Shown here in pieces: positions 53,034 to 62,166 of a DNA stretch of 64,000 nucleotides. Under the pieces are notes generated by a model. That model was not told where the DNA came from and ran no database searches. It worked only from the letters and a program-made list of their open reading frames with translations. The stretch lies in contig CAVRYN010000006.1 of NCBI GenBank assembly GCA_963725505.1, positions 191,266-255,265 of the forward strand, written 5' to 3'. The stretch is from Udaeobacter sp963725505 (GTDB lineage: Bacteria; Verrucomicrobiota; Verrucomicrobiia; Chthoniobacterales; UBA10450). The position numbers were made by a program, and so were the translations under genes. Position 1 is the stretch's first letter; the number at the start of each line of letters is the position of its first letter.

Positions 53034-54245
53034 TTACGGTTTGTTCACGACCACTTGCGGCGCAGGTTTGCTCACTTCAAGCTGGGCGCTCACCTTTTGG
53101 ATTTGCGCGGCCTGCTCCTTCACCATCCCCGCGAGACGCGCAACAGTCCCTTCCAATTCCGCGATCCTCTTTTGTTGATTGCGGGATTCGTTGAGCATGG
53201 CTTGAGGCCTAGCCACCTTGTGTCCAGCGGCGTCGACGAGGTTCGTGCCTAGCTTTCCATTAGCATCAACGTACACAGGCACGGCGGTGCCCCCGTCAAC
53301 GTCCCGATCGAAGATGCCGGCAATAAACGTGTCATACGGAAAAGTAAAAGCCGTGTCGTTGCCGATGCGGATGAATTCAAGTTCATTAGGATCACCGGCC
53401 TGCACCTGTGCGCCGATATAGATGTTACCGTCGCCACCTGTCAAGTTACTGCCGGCCTCGTCACCGAGAGCCGTGTTAGAATTGCCGGTGCAGTCAAAGA
53501 GCGCGTCATCACCGACGGCGGTGTTCTGGAAGCCCGACACATTGCTGGTGAGCGCTAGATCACCGAACGCTTCATTTTCGAAGCCGTCAAAGTTCACCAG
53601 TCGACACCGGCCTGCACTTGTGCGCCGATATAGATGTTACCTTCGCCGTCTATTAAGTGCACTGCCGGCCTCGTCACCGAGAGCCGTGTTAGAATTGCCG
53701 GTGGTGTTGCTATCGAGCGCGTCATCACCGACCGCTGTGTTGAAGGAGCCTCCTTCGTTGCTGGTGAGGGCTAGATCACCGAACGCATTGTTTTGGCCGC
53801 CGTGATCATTGGTCTCGAGCGCGCCACGGCCATGGGCGTTGTTGAAGAATCCGTGATATTGTTAAAGAGCGCAAATGCAGCCAAAAGCATTGTTGTCCGA
53901 GCCCTGTCGTTAAAGGCAAGCGCGTCGGTTCCGACGGCCGTGTTGTCAGTGCCGTCGGTGTTGAACAACATCGCCGCCGCGCCTACGGCCACATTATCGG
54001 CTGCATTGTTGAAAGCGAGCGTTCCCGCGCCGACGCCGGTGTTGAAGAAGGCGTCGCTGTTGATAAAGAGCGAAAACCAGCCAATCGCCGTATTGAACCC
54101 GCCGGTGCAGGGCGGCAAAGGCGTTTTGCCCCTCCCAGGTGTTGCCACCGCGAAGGTCTCCTTCCTGTGCTTGCGCTCTGGACGAAAGCCCAAAGCAGGC
54201 AAACACGGACAGGATGATTATGAATGTTGTGCTGCGATTTTTCAT
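53034..54245 (-). pseudogene. S74/YadA-head-like surface protein, long paralog, multiple breaks
   Basis: A signal peptide (STTFIIILSVFACFGLSSRAQAQ) is followed by GxNTAxG-type head repeats (GFNTAIGWFSLF, FFNTGVGAGTLAFNN, NVAVGAAAMLF, NTAVGTDALAFND) and, after breaks near 54115, 53910, 53885 and 53850, GDLALTSN, GNSNTALGDEAGS units. The distal part (53034-53597) is open and ends with the coiled-coil tail NQQKRIAELEGTVARLAGMV and KPAPQVVVNKP, shared with the paralog. An S74 chaperone core is not seen here. A roughly 190 bp segment is duplicated (53398-53580 and 53611-53795). Confidence 0.65.
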
Positions 54246-54290
54246 TATCTTAATTTTCCTTTTGTTGTTTTGGCCTTCTCTGATTTTCCC

Positions 54291-54410
54291 GGCGCGCTGT
54301 CAACCCGGCACCCGCCCGGCGAACGCGTCACCATGCCATTTCATGTCCAGCCCGTTTATTTGTTTCCGTCGGAAAGCGTTTTGCCAAAACCCAGATGCTG
54401 CGTCAAGAAG
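54291..54410. repeat. 120 bp upstream sequence shared by both S74 genes (copy 2)
   Basis: Second copy of 51702-51820, 46 bases before the start of the longer S74 gene. Confidence 0.75.
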
Positions 54411-54467
54411 AAAATTTGAAAAAAGAACGCCCTGAAAGGTCGGGAGAGGGGGGAAGGCCGGGATGGA

Positions 54468-54498
54468 CCCGCCTTCGCGCGAGGCTACGGCGGGCAGG
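54468..54498 (+). repeat. Element B copy
   Basis: CCCGCCTTCGCGCGAGGCTA then CGGCGGGCAGG, the cleanest copy of this element in the window. Confidence 0.65.
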
Positions 54499-54588
54499 CC
54501 TGCATTCGCGACTACAGTCCGCCACAGGACGGATTCGCCGGGGCGAACTTGATTCAATCAGCTTCGCGGATTAAGCGTGCTTCGCGTC

Positions 54589-56223
54589 ATGTCCCGCTCA
54601 TCGTTATCCTCGACCAGTGAAATACTGCGCGCGCACTGCGCTGCGATCGCAAAGGAAGAAGCCGCATTGCGTGAGGGTGGGGGCAAGGCCGGGCACGAAC
54701 GCCAGCGCAAGATGGATCGACTGCCGGTGCGTGAGCGGCTGAGTCACCTACTCGACAAGGACTCGCCATTCTTCGAGATCGGTCTCTGGGCTGCTTATAA
54801 AATGTACGAACAATGGGGAAACATTCCGGCAGCAGGCGTGGTCGCGGGCATCGGCAATGTCGCCGGTGTTCCGTGCATGGTTATCGCCAACGACGCCACG
54901 GTGAAGGCCGGCGCGTTCTTTCCACAGACAACCAAGAAGGTCATTCGCGCCCAGCGGATCGCTTTTGAATGCGCGCTGCCCATCGTTTACCTGGTCGATT
55001 CCGCCGGTGTGTTTCTTCCGATGCAGGATGAAATTTTTCCGGATGAAGATGATTTTGGTCGCATCTTTCGCAATAACTCCGTGATTTCCGCGGCCGGGAT
55101 TCCGCAGTTTGCTGCAATCATGGGCAACTGCGTTGCCGGCGGCGCTTACCTGCCAGTGCTATGCGACAAGATCTTAATGACAAAAGGCAGCGGCCTTTAT
55201 CTCGCTGGTCCTTCTCTGGTTAAGGCTGCCATTGGTCAGATCGTCGATGCCGAAGAACTGGGCGGTGCACAAATGCATGCGGAGATAAGTGGGACAATAG
55301 ATTTTTTTGAAAAGGATGATTTCTCCTGCCTCAAGCGCCTTCGCTCTCTAGTCGCATTGTTGTCCGAAGCGAAAGAATCCAACACTTCGAAGACGCCGAA
55401 CGAAACATCGAAGCCGGCCAAGCAGCCGGACACGGTTTATGATCTGATCAGCTTCGATGGCCAGAAAAATTACGATACGCGCGATTTGCTTGCCACGGTC
55501 ATCGATGAAAAGTCAATGGATGAATACAAAGCCGACTACGGCAAGACGATCGTGACTGCGTACGCGCGCATCAATGGGCGACCGGTGGGAATTGTTGCCA
55601 ACCAACGTTTGCAGGTCAGGACCAAGAAGGAAGGAATTCAGATGGGCGGCGTCATTTACTCCGATAGCGCTGATAAGGCAGCGCGTTTTGTGATGGACTG
55701 CAATCAAACAGGTTTGCCCATCATCTTTTTCCAGGATGTCACTGGTTTCATGGTGGGGCGCGATGCGGAAGAGAGCGGAATTATTCGCAGTGGCGCGAAG
55801 CTGGTGAATGCGGTCAGCAATTCCATCGTGCCGAAGATCACGGTCGTTGTAGGGGGATCATTCGGCGCGGGGAACTACGCCATGTGCGGCAAGGCATACG
55901 ACCCGCGATTTATCGTTGCCTGGCCGACTGCGCGCTACGCAGTGATGGGCGCCGCTCAAGCGTCCGACACTGTGTTTAGCATTCTGGCCCGCGCTCGCGA
56001 ACGAGGCGACAAAAAAGCGACGCAGGAAGAACAGGAGGAACTTCGCGACAAAGTGAAACAGAGTTACGAAGAGCAAACCGATATTCGCTACGGTGCAGCG
56101 CGCGGCTGGGTGGATGCCATCATTCAACCGCATGAAACGCGCAACGTCCTCAGTCGCTTGTTAGAATACGTCTCACGCCCGATGCCCAAAGGACGCTTTC
56201 ATACGGGTGTGATCCAGGTCTAG
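54589..56223 (+). CDS. Acyl-CoA carboxylase, carboxyltransferase subunit
   Basis: About 544 residues from ATG 54589 (GTG 54577 possible). Transfers CO2 from biotin to an acyl-CoA; related to methylcrotonyl-CoA and propionyl-CoA carboxylase beta subunits. The two crotonase-like halves are visible: N-terminal RERLSHLLDKDSPFFEIG, GVVAGIGNVAGVPCMVIAND and GGAYLPVLCDKILM; C-terminal PIIFFQDVTGFMVGRDAEESGII, VVVGGSFGAGNYAMCGKAYD and WPTARYAVMGAAQAS. The biotin subunit is not in the window. An enoyl-CoA hydratase gene follows, supporting the leucine/isovalerate pathway. Confidence 0.92.
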   Translation: MSRSSLSSTSEILRAHCAAIAKEEAALREGGGKAGHERQRKMDRLPVRERLSHLLDKDSPFFEIGLWAAYKMYEQWGNIPAAGVVAGIGNVAGVPCMVIANDATVKAGAFFPQTTKKVIRAQRIAFECALPIVYLVDSAGVFLPMQDEIFPDEDDFGRIFRNNSVISAAGIPQFAAIMGNCVAGGAYLPVLCDKILMTKGSGLYLAGPSLVKAAIGQIVDAEELGGAQMHAEISGTIDFFEKDDFSCLKRLRSLVALLSEAKESNTSKTPNETSKPAKQPDTVYDLISFDGQKNYDTRDLLATVIDEKSMDEYKADYGKTIVTAYARINGRPVGIVANQRLQVRTKKEGIQMGGVIYSDSADKAARFVMDCNQTGLPIIFFQDVTGFMVGRDAEESGIIRSGAKLVNAVSNSIVPKITVVVGGSFGAGNYAMCGKAYDPRFIVAWPTARYAVMGAAQASDTVFSILARARERGDKKATQEEQEELRDKVKQSYEEQTDIRYGAARGWVDAIIQPHETRNVLSRLLEYVSRPMPKGRFHTGVIQV

Positions 56224-56308
56224 AACCCATTGTAGGCGAGTTAGACGCCATTTAAAGTGGTTTAACGACTTTAACTCTTGTCACGATGTAACGCTTGTAA
56301 CTCATCCC

Positions 56309-57073
56309 ATGCCCGTCGTTCTGATCGAAAAACAAGCGCCGCAAATAACGGTACTGACTCTCAACCGGCCCGAACGTCGTAACGCGCTTACTCTCGAGTT
56401 ACTCACCGAATTGCAGGCCGCCATCAAAGTCGTTTCGGACCAACCGCAGGAACGAGTACTCATTTTGCGAGGGGCCGGCGCAGCCTTTTGCACCGGCCTC
56501 GATCTAAAGGCAGCAGCCGACCATACCAAAGCACACGCAACCGCGGAGATGGTTGCGAATACGTTGGTCGCCATCAGCCAAACGCACCTCATCACCATCG
56601 CGGCAGTGCATGGGGCGGCGGTCGCAGGCGGAGCAGGCATCATGTCGGCATGCGATTTTGTTGTGGCGGCAAAGGGGACGAAAATTGGATATCCTGAGGT
56701 GCGTCGCGGGTTGGTTGCGGGATTGGTTATGACCTTTCTGCGGCGGCAGGTAGGCGAACGAAACATGCGCGAGCTGTTGTTTGGCTCAGAGTTAATCGAC
56801 GCCGAACGCGCAAAGGAAATCGGTCTCGTCAATCGCGTTGTTGCACGAGACGATGTGATGAGCGAAGCGCAAAAGTTCGCCGAATCGGTTTTGCAAGGAG
56901 CGCCCGGCGCACTGGCACAAACCAAACGATTGGTTGACGAACTCTGGTGGCGTTCAGTGAAGGAAGATGTCGATCTGGCGTTGAAATATCATCTGCAAGC
57001 GCGCGAATCGGACGAAGCCCGCGAAGGCATCGCCGCCTTCAACGAGAAGCGGAAACCAAACTGGGTCGTGTAG
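56309..57073 (+). CDS. Enoyl-CoA hydratase/isomerase family protein
   Basis: 254 residues, crotonase fold. TVLTLNRPERRNALTLELL, oxyanion segment GAGAAFCTGLDL, second oxyanion AAVHGAAVAGGAGIMSACDFVVAAKGTKIGYPEVRRGLV with the catalytic Glu position, and the C-terminal SDEAREGIAAFNEKRKPNW. Next to the carboxyltransferase it most likely acts as methylglutaconyl-CoA hydratase in leucine breakdown; this assignment rests on context. Confidence 0.9.
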   Translation: MPVVLIEKQAPQITVLTLNRPERRNALTLELLTELQAAIKVVSDQPQERVLILRGAGAAFCTGLDLKAAADHTKAHATAEMVANTLVAISQTHLITIAAVHGAAVAGGAGIMSACDFVVAAKGTKIGYPEVRRGLVAGLVMTFLRRQVGERNMRELLFGSELIDAERAKEIGLVNRVVARDDVMSEAQKFAESVLQGAPGALAQTKRLVDELWWRSVKEDVDLALKYHLQARESDEAREGIAAFNEKRKPNWVV

Positions 57074-57101
57074 AGGTGCGGAGCGCCGATAGCGGTCGCC
57101 T

Positions 57102-57548
57102 CTACGCTTTTGGCGCGGCGGCTGGCCCTTGGTAAGTCGCGCTGCCAAAGCCAAGAATCGGGAAGAAAATGATTGGCAGCAAAATCAAACCAATCCCGAA
57201 GCCTACCCCTTTGCCGAAGCTCTTCGCAAGATCGATTAAAAGAATGATCAGGATGATGAAGTTAACCAAAGGAATTAGCATCAAAAGAATCCACCACCAC
57301 GGCCGCCCGACGATCTTGCACCAAACGTAGAGATTGTAGATCGGAATGATACAGGCCCAGCCTGGCTGTCCAGCTTTGGAAAAAATTTTCCACCACGCTG
57401 CGATCATCAAGATCGTGAATGCCAGGTAGCAGATCCAAAAGATCGGGCCGGGCGGCTTGCCTTGCGACGAGTGCGAGTAATCGACTTGCGCGAGCAAGGG
57501 AGCGTTGTGGAGAAAGAAATTCTGCATGAGTTGGGTGAGCGATGTCAT
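57102..57548 (-). CDS. DUF5684-like membrane protein
   Basis: 148 residues with four hydrophobic segments: FWICYLAFTILMIAAWWKIF, AGQPGWACIIPIYNLYVWCKIVGRPWWWILLMLIPLVNFI, LIDLAKSFGKGVGFGIGLILLPIIFFPILGFG. This KAGxPGWxxxIPxYN pattern marks the DUF5684/signal-peptidase-associated family. Function unknown. Confidence 0.8.
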   Translation of the reverse strand: MTSLTQLMQNFFLHNAPLLAQVDYSHSSQGKPPGPIFWICYLAFTILMIAAWWKIFSKAGQPGWACIIPIYNLYVWCKIVGRPWWWILLMLIPLVNFIILIILLIDLAKSFGKGVGFGIGLILLPIIFFPILGFGSATYQGPAAAPKA

Positions 57549-57706
57549 ATGAGGTTAAGGTTGAAAGCTCGGGCTTTAACAGACCGCTGCGAGCAGGGCA
57601 AGCAAAAATATCTATGCCGGATGCGCCGCATTCTTAGGCGACTCAGCGGTTTGCACGTAGCAGTCGGCTCAGTTGTCGCTACCGTGTGAGGCGACTCCCA
57701 TAGTTG

Positions 57707-58654
57707 ATGAAAACAGTTACGGCAATATCTCGATGCAATTGGCGGCCTCGAGTTGGATGGGGCGTGCCTGTGGCGTGGTTGACGCTTTGTGCGGTTTGGA
57801 GCTCGACCTGGCTTGCCATCAAAATCGGCTTGCGCGATTTGCCGCCGATTTCGTTTGTGGCGATTCGTTTTCTGATCGCGATCATCGTGCTGCTAGCTGT
57901 TTCAATCGGCCGCACCCGGTTACTTCCGCTGCGCCGCAACGATTACGCGGTCCTGGCAATTACTGGAGTCCTCATGTTCGCTGTGAACTATACCTTGCTG
58001 TTCTGGGCCGAGCTACACGTCTCATCCGGCCTTGCTGCTGTTCTGCAGGCGACCATTCCGATTTTCGGCATAGTCTTCGCGCATTGGATGCTGCCGGATG
58101 AACCGCTACGTTTGCAAAAGCTTGCCGGCGCAATCATCGCGCTCGGCGGCGTGGCCCTGATCTGTGGGCGACTACTCGGTTTCAATGGACCGCTTGCTTT
58201 CTGGGGCGGCCTGGGAGTTGTTTTTGGAGCTGCCAGCGCTGCCTACGCCAACGTCCTGGTCAAGGCGCGATCGATCCAGCTCGCGCCCGCCATGCTGGCC
58301 GCGTGGCAGATGATTTTCGGAATTGCGCCATTGTTGGTTCTTGGGTTTGCAGTTGATGGAAACCCAGCGCGCTTTCACTGGACTGCCATGTCGGTATTCT
58401 GCCTGCTGTATCTCGCCATTATCGGGTCGGCACTCACGTTTCTGCTTCTTTACTGGCTTCTGCCGCGGCTAACGGTGGCGCAGCTGCAAAGCATCTCTCT
58501 TATTACGCCGCCCGGCGCAGTCATGCTCGGCTGGTCGTTAGGCGGCGAAACGTTTCCGGTCTGGTCGCTATTGGGTGCAGCGTTCGTCCTTGTTGGCGTG
58601 TGGATGATTTTCCGAAAACCAGAGGTGCGCGAACCAGTGATTCAAGAAGGTTAG
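57707..58654 (+). CDS. DMT-superfamily transporter (EamA type)
   Basis: About 315 residues with ten predicted TM helices in two EamA repeats: WSSTWLAIKIGLRDLPPISFVAIRFLIA in the first, GVVFGAASAAYANVLVKARS opening the second, closing with GWSLGGETFPVWSLLGAAFVLVGVWMIF. Exports or exchanges small metabolites; substrate not deducible. Confidence 0.9.
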   Translation: MKTVTAISRCNWRPRVGWGVPVAWLTLCAVWSSTWLAIKIGLRDLPPISFVAIRFLIAIIVLLAVSIGRTRLLPLRRNDYAVLAITGVLMFAVNYTLLFWAELHVSSGLAAVLQATIPIFGIVFAHWMLPDEPLRLQKLAGAIIALGGVALICGRLLGFNGPLAFWGGLGVVFGAASAAYANVLVKARSIQLAPAMLAAWQMIFGIAPLLVLGFAVDGNPARFHWTAMSVFCLLYLAIIGSALTFLLLYWLLPRLTVAQLQSISLITPPGAVMLGWSLGGETFPVWSLLGAAFVLVGVWMIFRKPEVREPVIQEG

Positions 58655-58702
58655 TTAGTTATTTTAACTGTTCACAAGATCGACAGATACTCTGCAAAAT
58701 AG

Positions 58703-59029
58703 TTACTTCAGGATGCGAGTTGCGAGCTTGAAGGTGCCCACCGCTTGGTCATCGCTTTGCCACGCGCGCTTGTTGATCAAGGTGAGCGCAGTGGAACCTT
58801 CGCTCTTGGCGCGGAAAAAGAACCTGCGCAGGCCGCCGGCGCCGAGACTCTTGTGATCGGGAGGCACAAACGCGTCCCCCTCGGGCACCAGGAACGCCTC
58901 GTCGATATTGCTGATCGCCCACCTATAGCCCGTCGTCGGATTTTCGCTCAGTTCGATGGTGATCTTTGCCCCGCGCCGTACCTGGACTGACGCGCCGTTG
59001 TCTTTCTCGTCGAATATGTACTCCGCCAC
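58703..59029 (-). CDS. Chagasin-type cysteine protease inhibitor (I42)
   Basis: 108 residues, no signal peptide. Inhibitors of this family insert three loops in the active site of papain-like proteases: loop with NPTTGYRW near residue 31, GAGGLRRFFF near 64 (the GxGG loop) and KRAW near 87 in place of the usual RPW. It lies 18 bases downstream of a papain-like protease gene in the same orientation, so it is probably the cognate inhibitor. Confidence 0.85.
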   Translation of the reverse strand: MAEYIFDEKDNGASVQVRRGAKITIELSENPTTGYRWAISNIDEAFLVPEGDAFVPPDHKSLGAGGLRRFFFRAKSEGSTALTLINKRAWQSDDQAVGTFKLATRILK

Positions 59030-59047
59030 GTCTTCACATGGACTGCG

Positions 59048-59836
59048 TTAGTCTTCTTGAAAGATTCGCACAGTCCAGAAATCATCGGCAAGGTTTTTGT
59101 CAGGCGACAGATAATCATAAGGCATGGTGAAGTAGCCTTTCTGTCCCCAGTCATTGCCCCAAGAGTTTCGGATTACAAACCGCCGTGCGCCATCATCGTA
59201 ACCGACAGCCATCACTGCGTGGCCGCCAGCCATCTTTTCCTTAGGGCCGGGCATGTTTAACACACCCGACCTCGCCACCGCGGCCGATTCGAAAGCGTCG
59301 TAAACGGTGAAGCCAAAGACAAACGGAAACCCGTCGGCCAGGCAGCTACGCATCTCGTCCACCGTGCTAATTCGGTGATACGAGAGTATGCGATGCTTTT
59401 TCGCTGTGCGATAACAGGCCGCGGTCGGTTTGTTCCTATATTTGGTGATCTTGTATGGCCACTCGGGTTCTGTGCAAACCCCCTGATGGGCCAGCGACTT
59501 GATCCCATCGCGGATGAAAGCGCCGCTGTCGTGATCGACAGTCCCTTCGATCACGCGTTCGTTGTAATAGACGAACAAACGGCTTAGATCGGAGAACTTC
59601 GCGCCGTCTTTAAGTTCCAGGAACTCCAGTGCGCCGACCAGAGCGTTAGCAGTGCAGCTACCAAGCTGCCCCTGGTCTTCAACCGAAGAACATTTTGACC
59701 GCATATCGACCTTTCGTGGCAGCGTCGCCTTCCTGGGCGCAACGGCCGAGTAGAAGAGATCACGATGGTCCGGAAGATCCGGTAACCACCCATACCATTT
59801 GGAAGAACGTGTTTTGATTTTTGTTGTGGCACTCAT
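59048..59836 (-). CDS. Papain-family (C1) cysteine protease
   Basis: 262 residues with no signal or long propeptide. Oxyanion Gln and catalytic Cys in DQGQLGSCTANALVGALEF (Cys near 60), catalytic His in GGHAVMAVGYDD (near 203) and Asn in RNSWGNDWGQKGYF (near 219). The N-terminus WYGWLPDLPDHRDLFY is typical of bacterial stand-alone C1 proteases. The next gene encodes its likely inhibitor, implying a need to protect the producing cell. Confidence 0.92.
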   Translation of the reverse strand: MSATTKIKTRSSKWYGWLPDLPDHRDLFYSAVAPRKATLPRKVDMRSKCSSVEDQGQLGSCTANALVGALEFLELKDGAKFSDLSRLFVYYNERVIEGTVDHDSGAFIRDGIKSLAHQGVCTEPEWPYKITKYRNKPTAACYRTAKKHRILSYHRISTVDEMRSCLADGFPFVFGFTVYDAFESAAVARSGVLNMPGPKEKMAGGHAVMAVGYDDGARRFVIRNSWGNDWGQKGYFTMPYDYLSPDKNLADDFWTVRIFQED

Positions 59837-59938
59837 ATTACGTATTTTTGGTCTTATTGCGCAGCGCTGGGCAACGCATACTATGCTTTAAGTTTAAAGA
59901 GGTTCGATGAAATTCTTTTGCCATTTAGATGACCGCGT

Positions 59939-60628
59939 TTAGCTCCAGGACAGATTCGGGAAACAATCTTTGGCTTTATCGAGGCCGCCCCACTTTGCGA
60001 ATAGGGTTGCAGCATATTGATCGATTTCAGCTTGTGAAAGCGGCCAGCCTTGCCCGCTGCCTGGGAACACGATATAGATGATGCCATGAGCTGTGCCGCC
60101 ACTTTTGGGACTGGATGGAATCCCAAGAGCGTCTGCGAGCGCAATCGATGCTTCGCCGATCTTGCTTGCCGGACCGACATCGGCATAGACGGCATAATCA
60201 TAGTCACTTTGATCCGGCCGGATGATCACACCCAAGTCTCCCAGTTTCGCGCCGAGCCCCAATCTGCCAGGAAGAACAAAGAAATTGACCGACTCCGCGT
60301 TCACATAACGACGCGGATCTTCACGGTCGACTGAGGAGTCCTCAAGAGACGTCGTAGAGATATAGAAGCCTGGCGCGGGATCAGAACTGCTTTGGACGAC
60401 CGGGTTACCGCTAGGCTTGCCATTATCGGTAACAAGTGCCCACCAGTTACCCGGCTTGCCGGCATTGCCTAGATAATCCAATCCCGATTTGTTATCGGGA
60501 TGGTAAGCATGATAACCGCCATCTGCGTCGATCATCATGCCCGATTCATAGAAGAAAGCAGAATCGTCGTCCTGGAGTGTATTAATGTCGGAATAACCGA
60601 CCCGTTTGAGGAATTTTAGATTGGCCAT
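59939..60628 (-). CDS. GH75-like chitosanase
   Basis: 229 residues, no signal peptide. AFFYESGMMIDADGGYHAYH with acidic catalytic candidates, GFYISTTSL, YVNAESVNFFVLP, GDLGVIIRPDQSDYDYAVYADVGPASKIGEASIALADALGI, the last being the strongest hallmark of GH75 chitosanases. Would cleave chitosan-type glucosamine polymers of fungal walls. Absence of a signal peptide suggests non-classical release or delivery by another apparatus. Confidence 0.8.
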   Translation of the reverse strand: MANLKFLKRVGYSDINTLQDDDSAFFYESGMMIDADGGYHAYHPDNKSGLDYLGNAGKPGNWWALVTDNGKPSGNPVVQSSSDPAPGFYISTTSLEDSSVDREDPRRYVNAESVNFFVLPGRLGLGAKLGDLGVIIRPDQSDYDYAVYADVGPASKIGEASIALADALGIPSSPKSGGTAHGIIYIVFPGSGQGWPLSQAEIDQYAATLFAKWGGLDKAKDCFPNLSWS

Positions 60629-60804
60629 AAGTTTATTGCTTGTTTTGTTAGAAACCGCTGCGTCTAATTCTTTAGACCGCTGCGCAGGTTGTTCAGAAAC
60701 ATATTATCATAAGGAACGCCTATTTGAACGAAGATACTTTGGGCGTCACGACTAAAGGTTTAATGTTCCGACGCCAAACCAGCGACGAACCGGGTTTAGA
60801 GCGG

Positions 60805-61887
60805 TTATATCTTCGCGTTTTCATTAATGATGTCGTTGGTGATCCAGCCGAGGACGGTCTCGGAAGGGGAGCCGGTGGCAGTGACGAAGATGTCATAGCA
60901 GTTGCCGGGGACGCCGGGGGTACTTGTCATGCTGTCCATGGCGGCCTTTGCGTCGGCGAGCGTGGCGGACTCTTTCACGAAGCTGAAGTTCTTGAACGTG
61001 AGCGCCGGTTGAACGTCCTTGAGCAGATCGGCAAGAGTGAGTGCGGCGATATTCTGTCCCGCGGCCGGAGCGACGGGTGGAGCTGGCACGGCTGGCGCGG
61101 CTGGGGTGTTGAGGACTTTATCGGCGAGATATTTCTCGATCTTGCTCAGGTGAACGACGTTTCTAACGACGCCGCTGCCTTTATTGTCGGCAAAAAGCGG
61201 AAGGCGATCGCGGGTCGTGTTCTTCAGGTGGTCACTTACCTTCTTCAGCGGAATCTCCGAGTCTTGCTTGCCTTGAAGATCGGGTGGCAGGGTGACCATC
61301 TTGCCGGGACCGATCATGAAATCCTTCACGGGCAGGGAGGCGAGCTTTCCAGCGTTGCTGACGGTTTTCGCGAGATCGGTGATGCTTTGGTTGGCGGCGG
61401 CAAGACTTTCCTTTTGGAAATAATGCGCCAGCACGGCGCCGACCCACGTGCCCAAAAGCGGCAGGATCGCGCCGAAGACGAACTTGGCGGTCTCGAGCGC
61501 TTTATTGGCATCGAAGGGCCGACCACCGCCGACTTTGATGACCTGCCAAGCGATTGCGAAAATACCGAGGAAAGCGAAGGTCACAACCACGTAAGCGAGC
61601 ACGTTGGTAAAGTCGTTGAACAAATTAAGTAGCTTGCCAACCAAGCCATTTGTCCCGCCTTTCCGCGCGATGAGCCCGATGACTAAGCCAGCGACGATGG
61701 CAATCACGATGACCAGGAAAATACCGAGCGCGGAATTCCAGAATGGCTCTTGTTCCATGACGACGTGAAACGGCGTCGCGGTCGGTGTGGCGGTATGGGT
61801 GACTGAGGCGATTGCTTTGGCTGTGGCCGTTGGCGTGACCGAAGGGCTGAGGATGGGCGTTTGCGCGAGAAGAGAAACGAGGTTCAT
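60805..61887 (-). CDS. Membrane protein with C-terminal CBS-like domain
   Basis: 360 residues. A Thr/Pro-rich N-terminus, then two or three TM helices (IFLVIVIAIVAGLVIGLIA, NVLAYVVVTFAFLGIFAIAW, FGAILPLLGTWVGAVLAHYF), a cytoplasmic helical region, a Pro/Ala linker (around residue 265) and a C-terminal part (FSFVKESATLADAKAAMDS, GWITNDIINEN) resembling one or two CBS units. Not recognised as a named family. Confidence 0.6.
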   Translation of the reverse strand: MNLVSLLAQTPILSPSVTPTATAKAIASVTHTATPTATPFHVVMEQEPFWNSALGIFLVIVIAIVAGLVIGLIARKGGTNGLVGKLLNLFNDFTNVLAYVVVTFAFLGIFAIAWQVIKVGGGRPFDANKALETAKFVFGAILPLLGTWVGAVLAHYFQKESLAAANQSITDLAKTVSNAGKLASLPVKDFMIGPGKMVTLPPDLQGKQDSEIPLKKVSDHLKNTTRDRLPLFADNKGSGVVRNVVHLSKIEKYLADKVLNTPAAPAVPAPPVAPAAGQNIAALTLADLLKDVQPALTFKNFSFVKESATLADAKAAMDSMTSTPGVPGNCYDIFVTATGSPSETVLGWITNDIINENAKI

Positions 61888-61891
61888 AGGT

Positions 61892-62083
61892 TCATGATTT
61901 GTTTGTCGGCTCCGCGGACCGTCGCTCGACCGATGGGATTATGGTTAGGTGCATGAGGTCACAGAAGGGCGATGCCGATAGCTTTATTGATCGCGCTGAC
62001 CATTCCTTCTTGGCGCTCACGACCAAGCTGAAAAGCAAGAAAACAAAGATCAGACCGATAGCGACGTTCAGAATGGCAGACAT
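61892..62083 (-). CDS. Small single-TM protein, possibly a truncated gene
   Basis: 63 residues. MSAILNVAIGLIFVFLLFSLVVSA is a typical N-terminus of much larger membrane proteins, but here the reading frame ends soon after in unlikely sequence. Either a fragment or a small membrane protein. Begins 83 bases after the gene before it. Confidence 0.4.
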   Translation of the reverse strand: MSAILNVAIGLIFVFLLFSLVVSAKKEWSARSIKLSASPFCDLMHLTIIPSVERRSAEPTNKS

Positions 62084-62166
62084 GGGATTAATTCAAAGTA
62101 CGGCGAAGCCAATGGCTGTATTTGTGCTTGGGCGGTGATAGTCAATTGGCTAAAGAAAACCGAAAC

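Noticed and set aside
54577..57073. Complete leucine degradation operon
   Set aside because: Only the carboxyltransferase and a hydratase are present; the biotin subunit and the dehydrogenase are not in the window, so the pathway is only suggested.
60724..61632. 302-residue plus-strand open frame
   Set aside because: Antisense to the CBS-like membrane protein, rich in Gly/Glu shadow composition, no recognisable domain.
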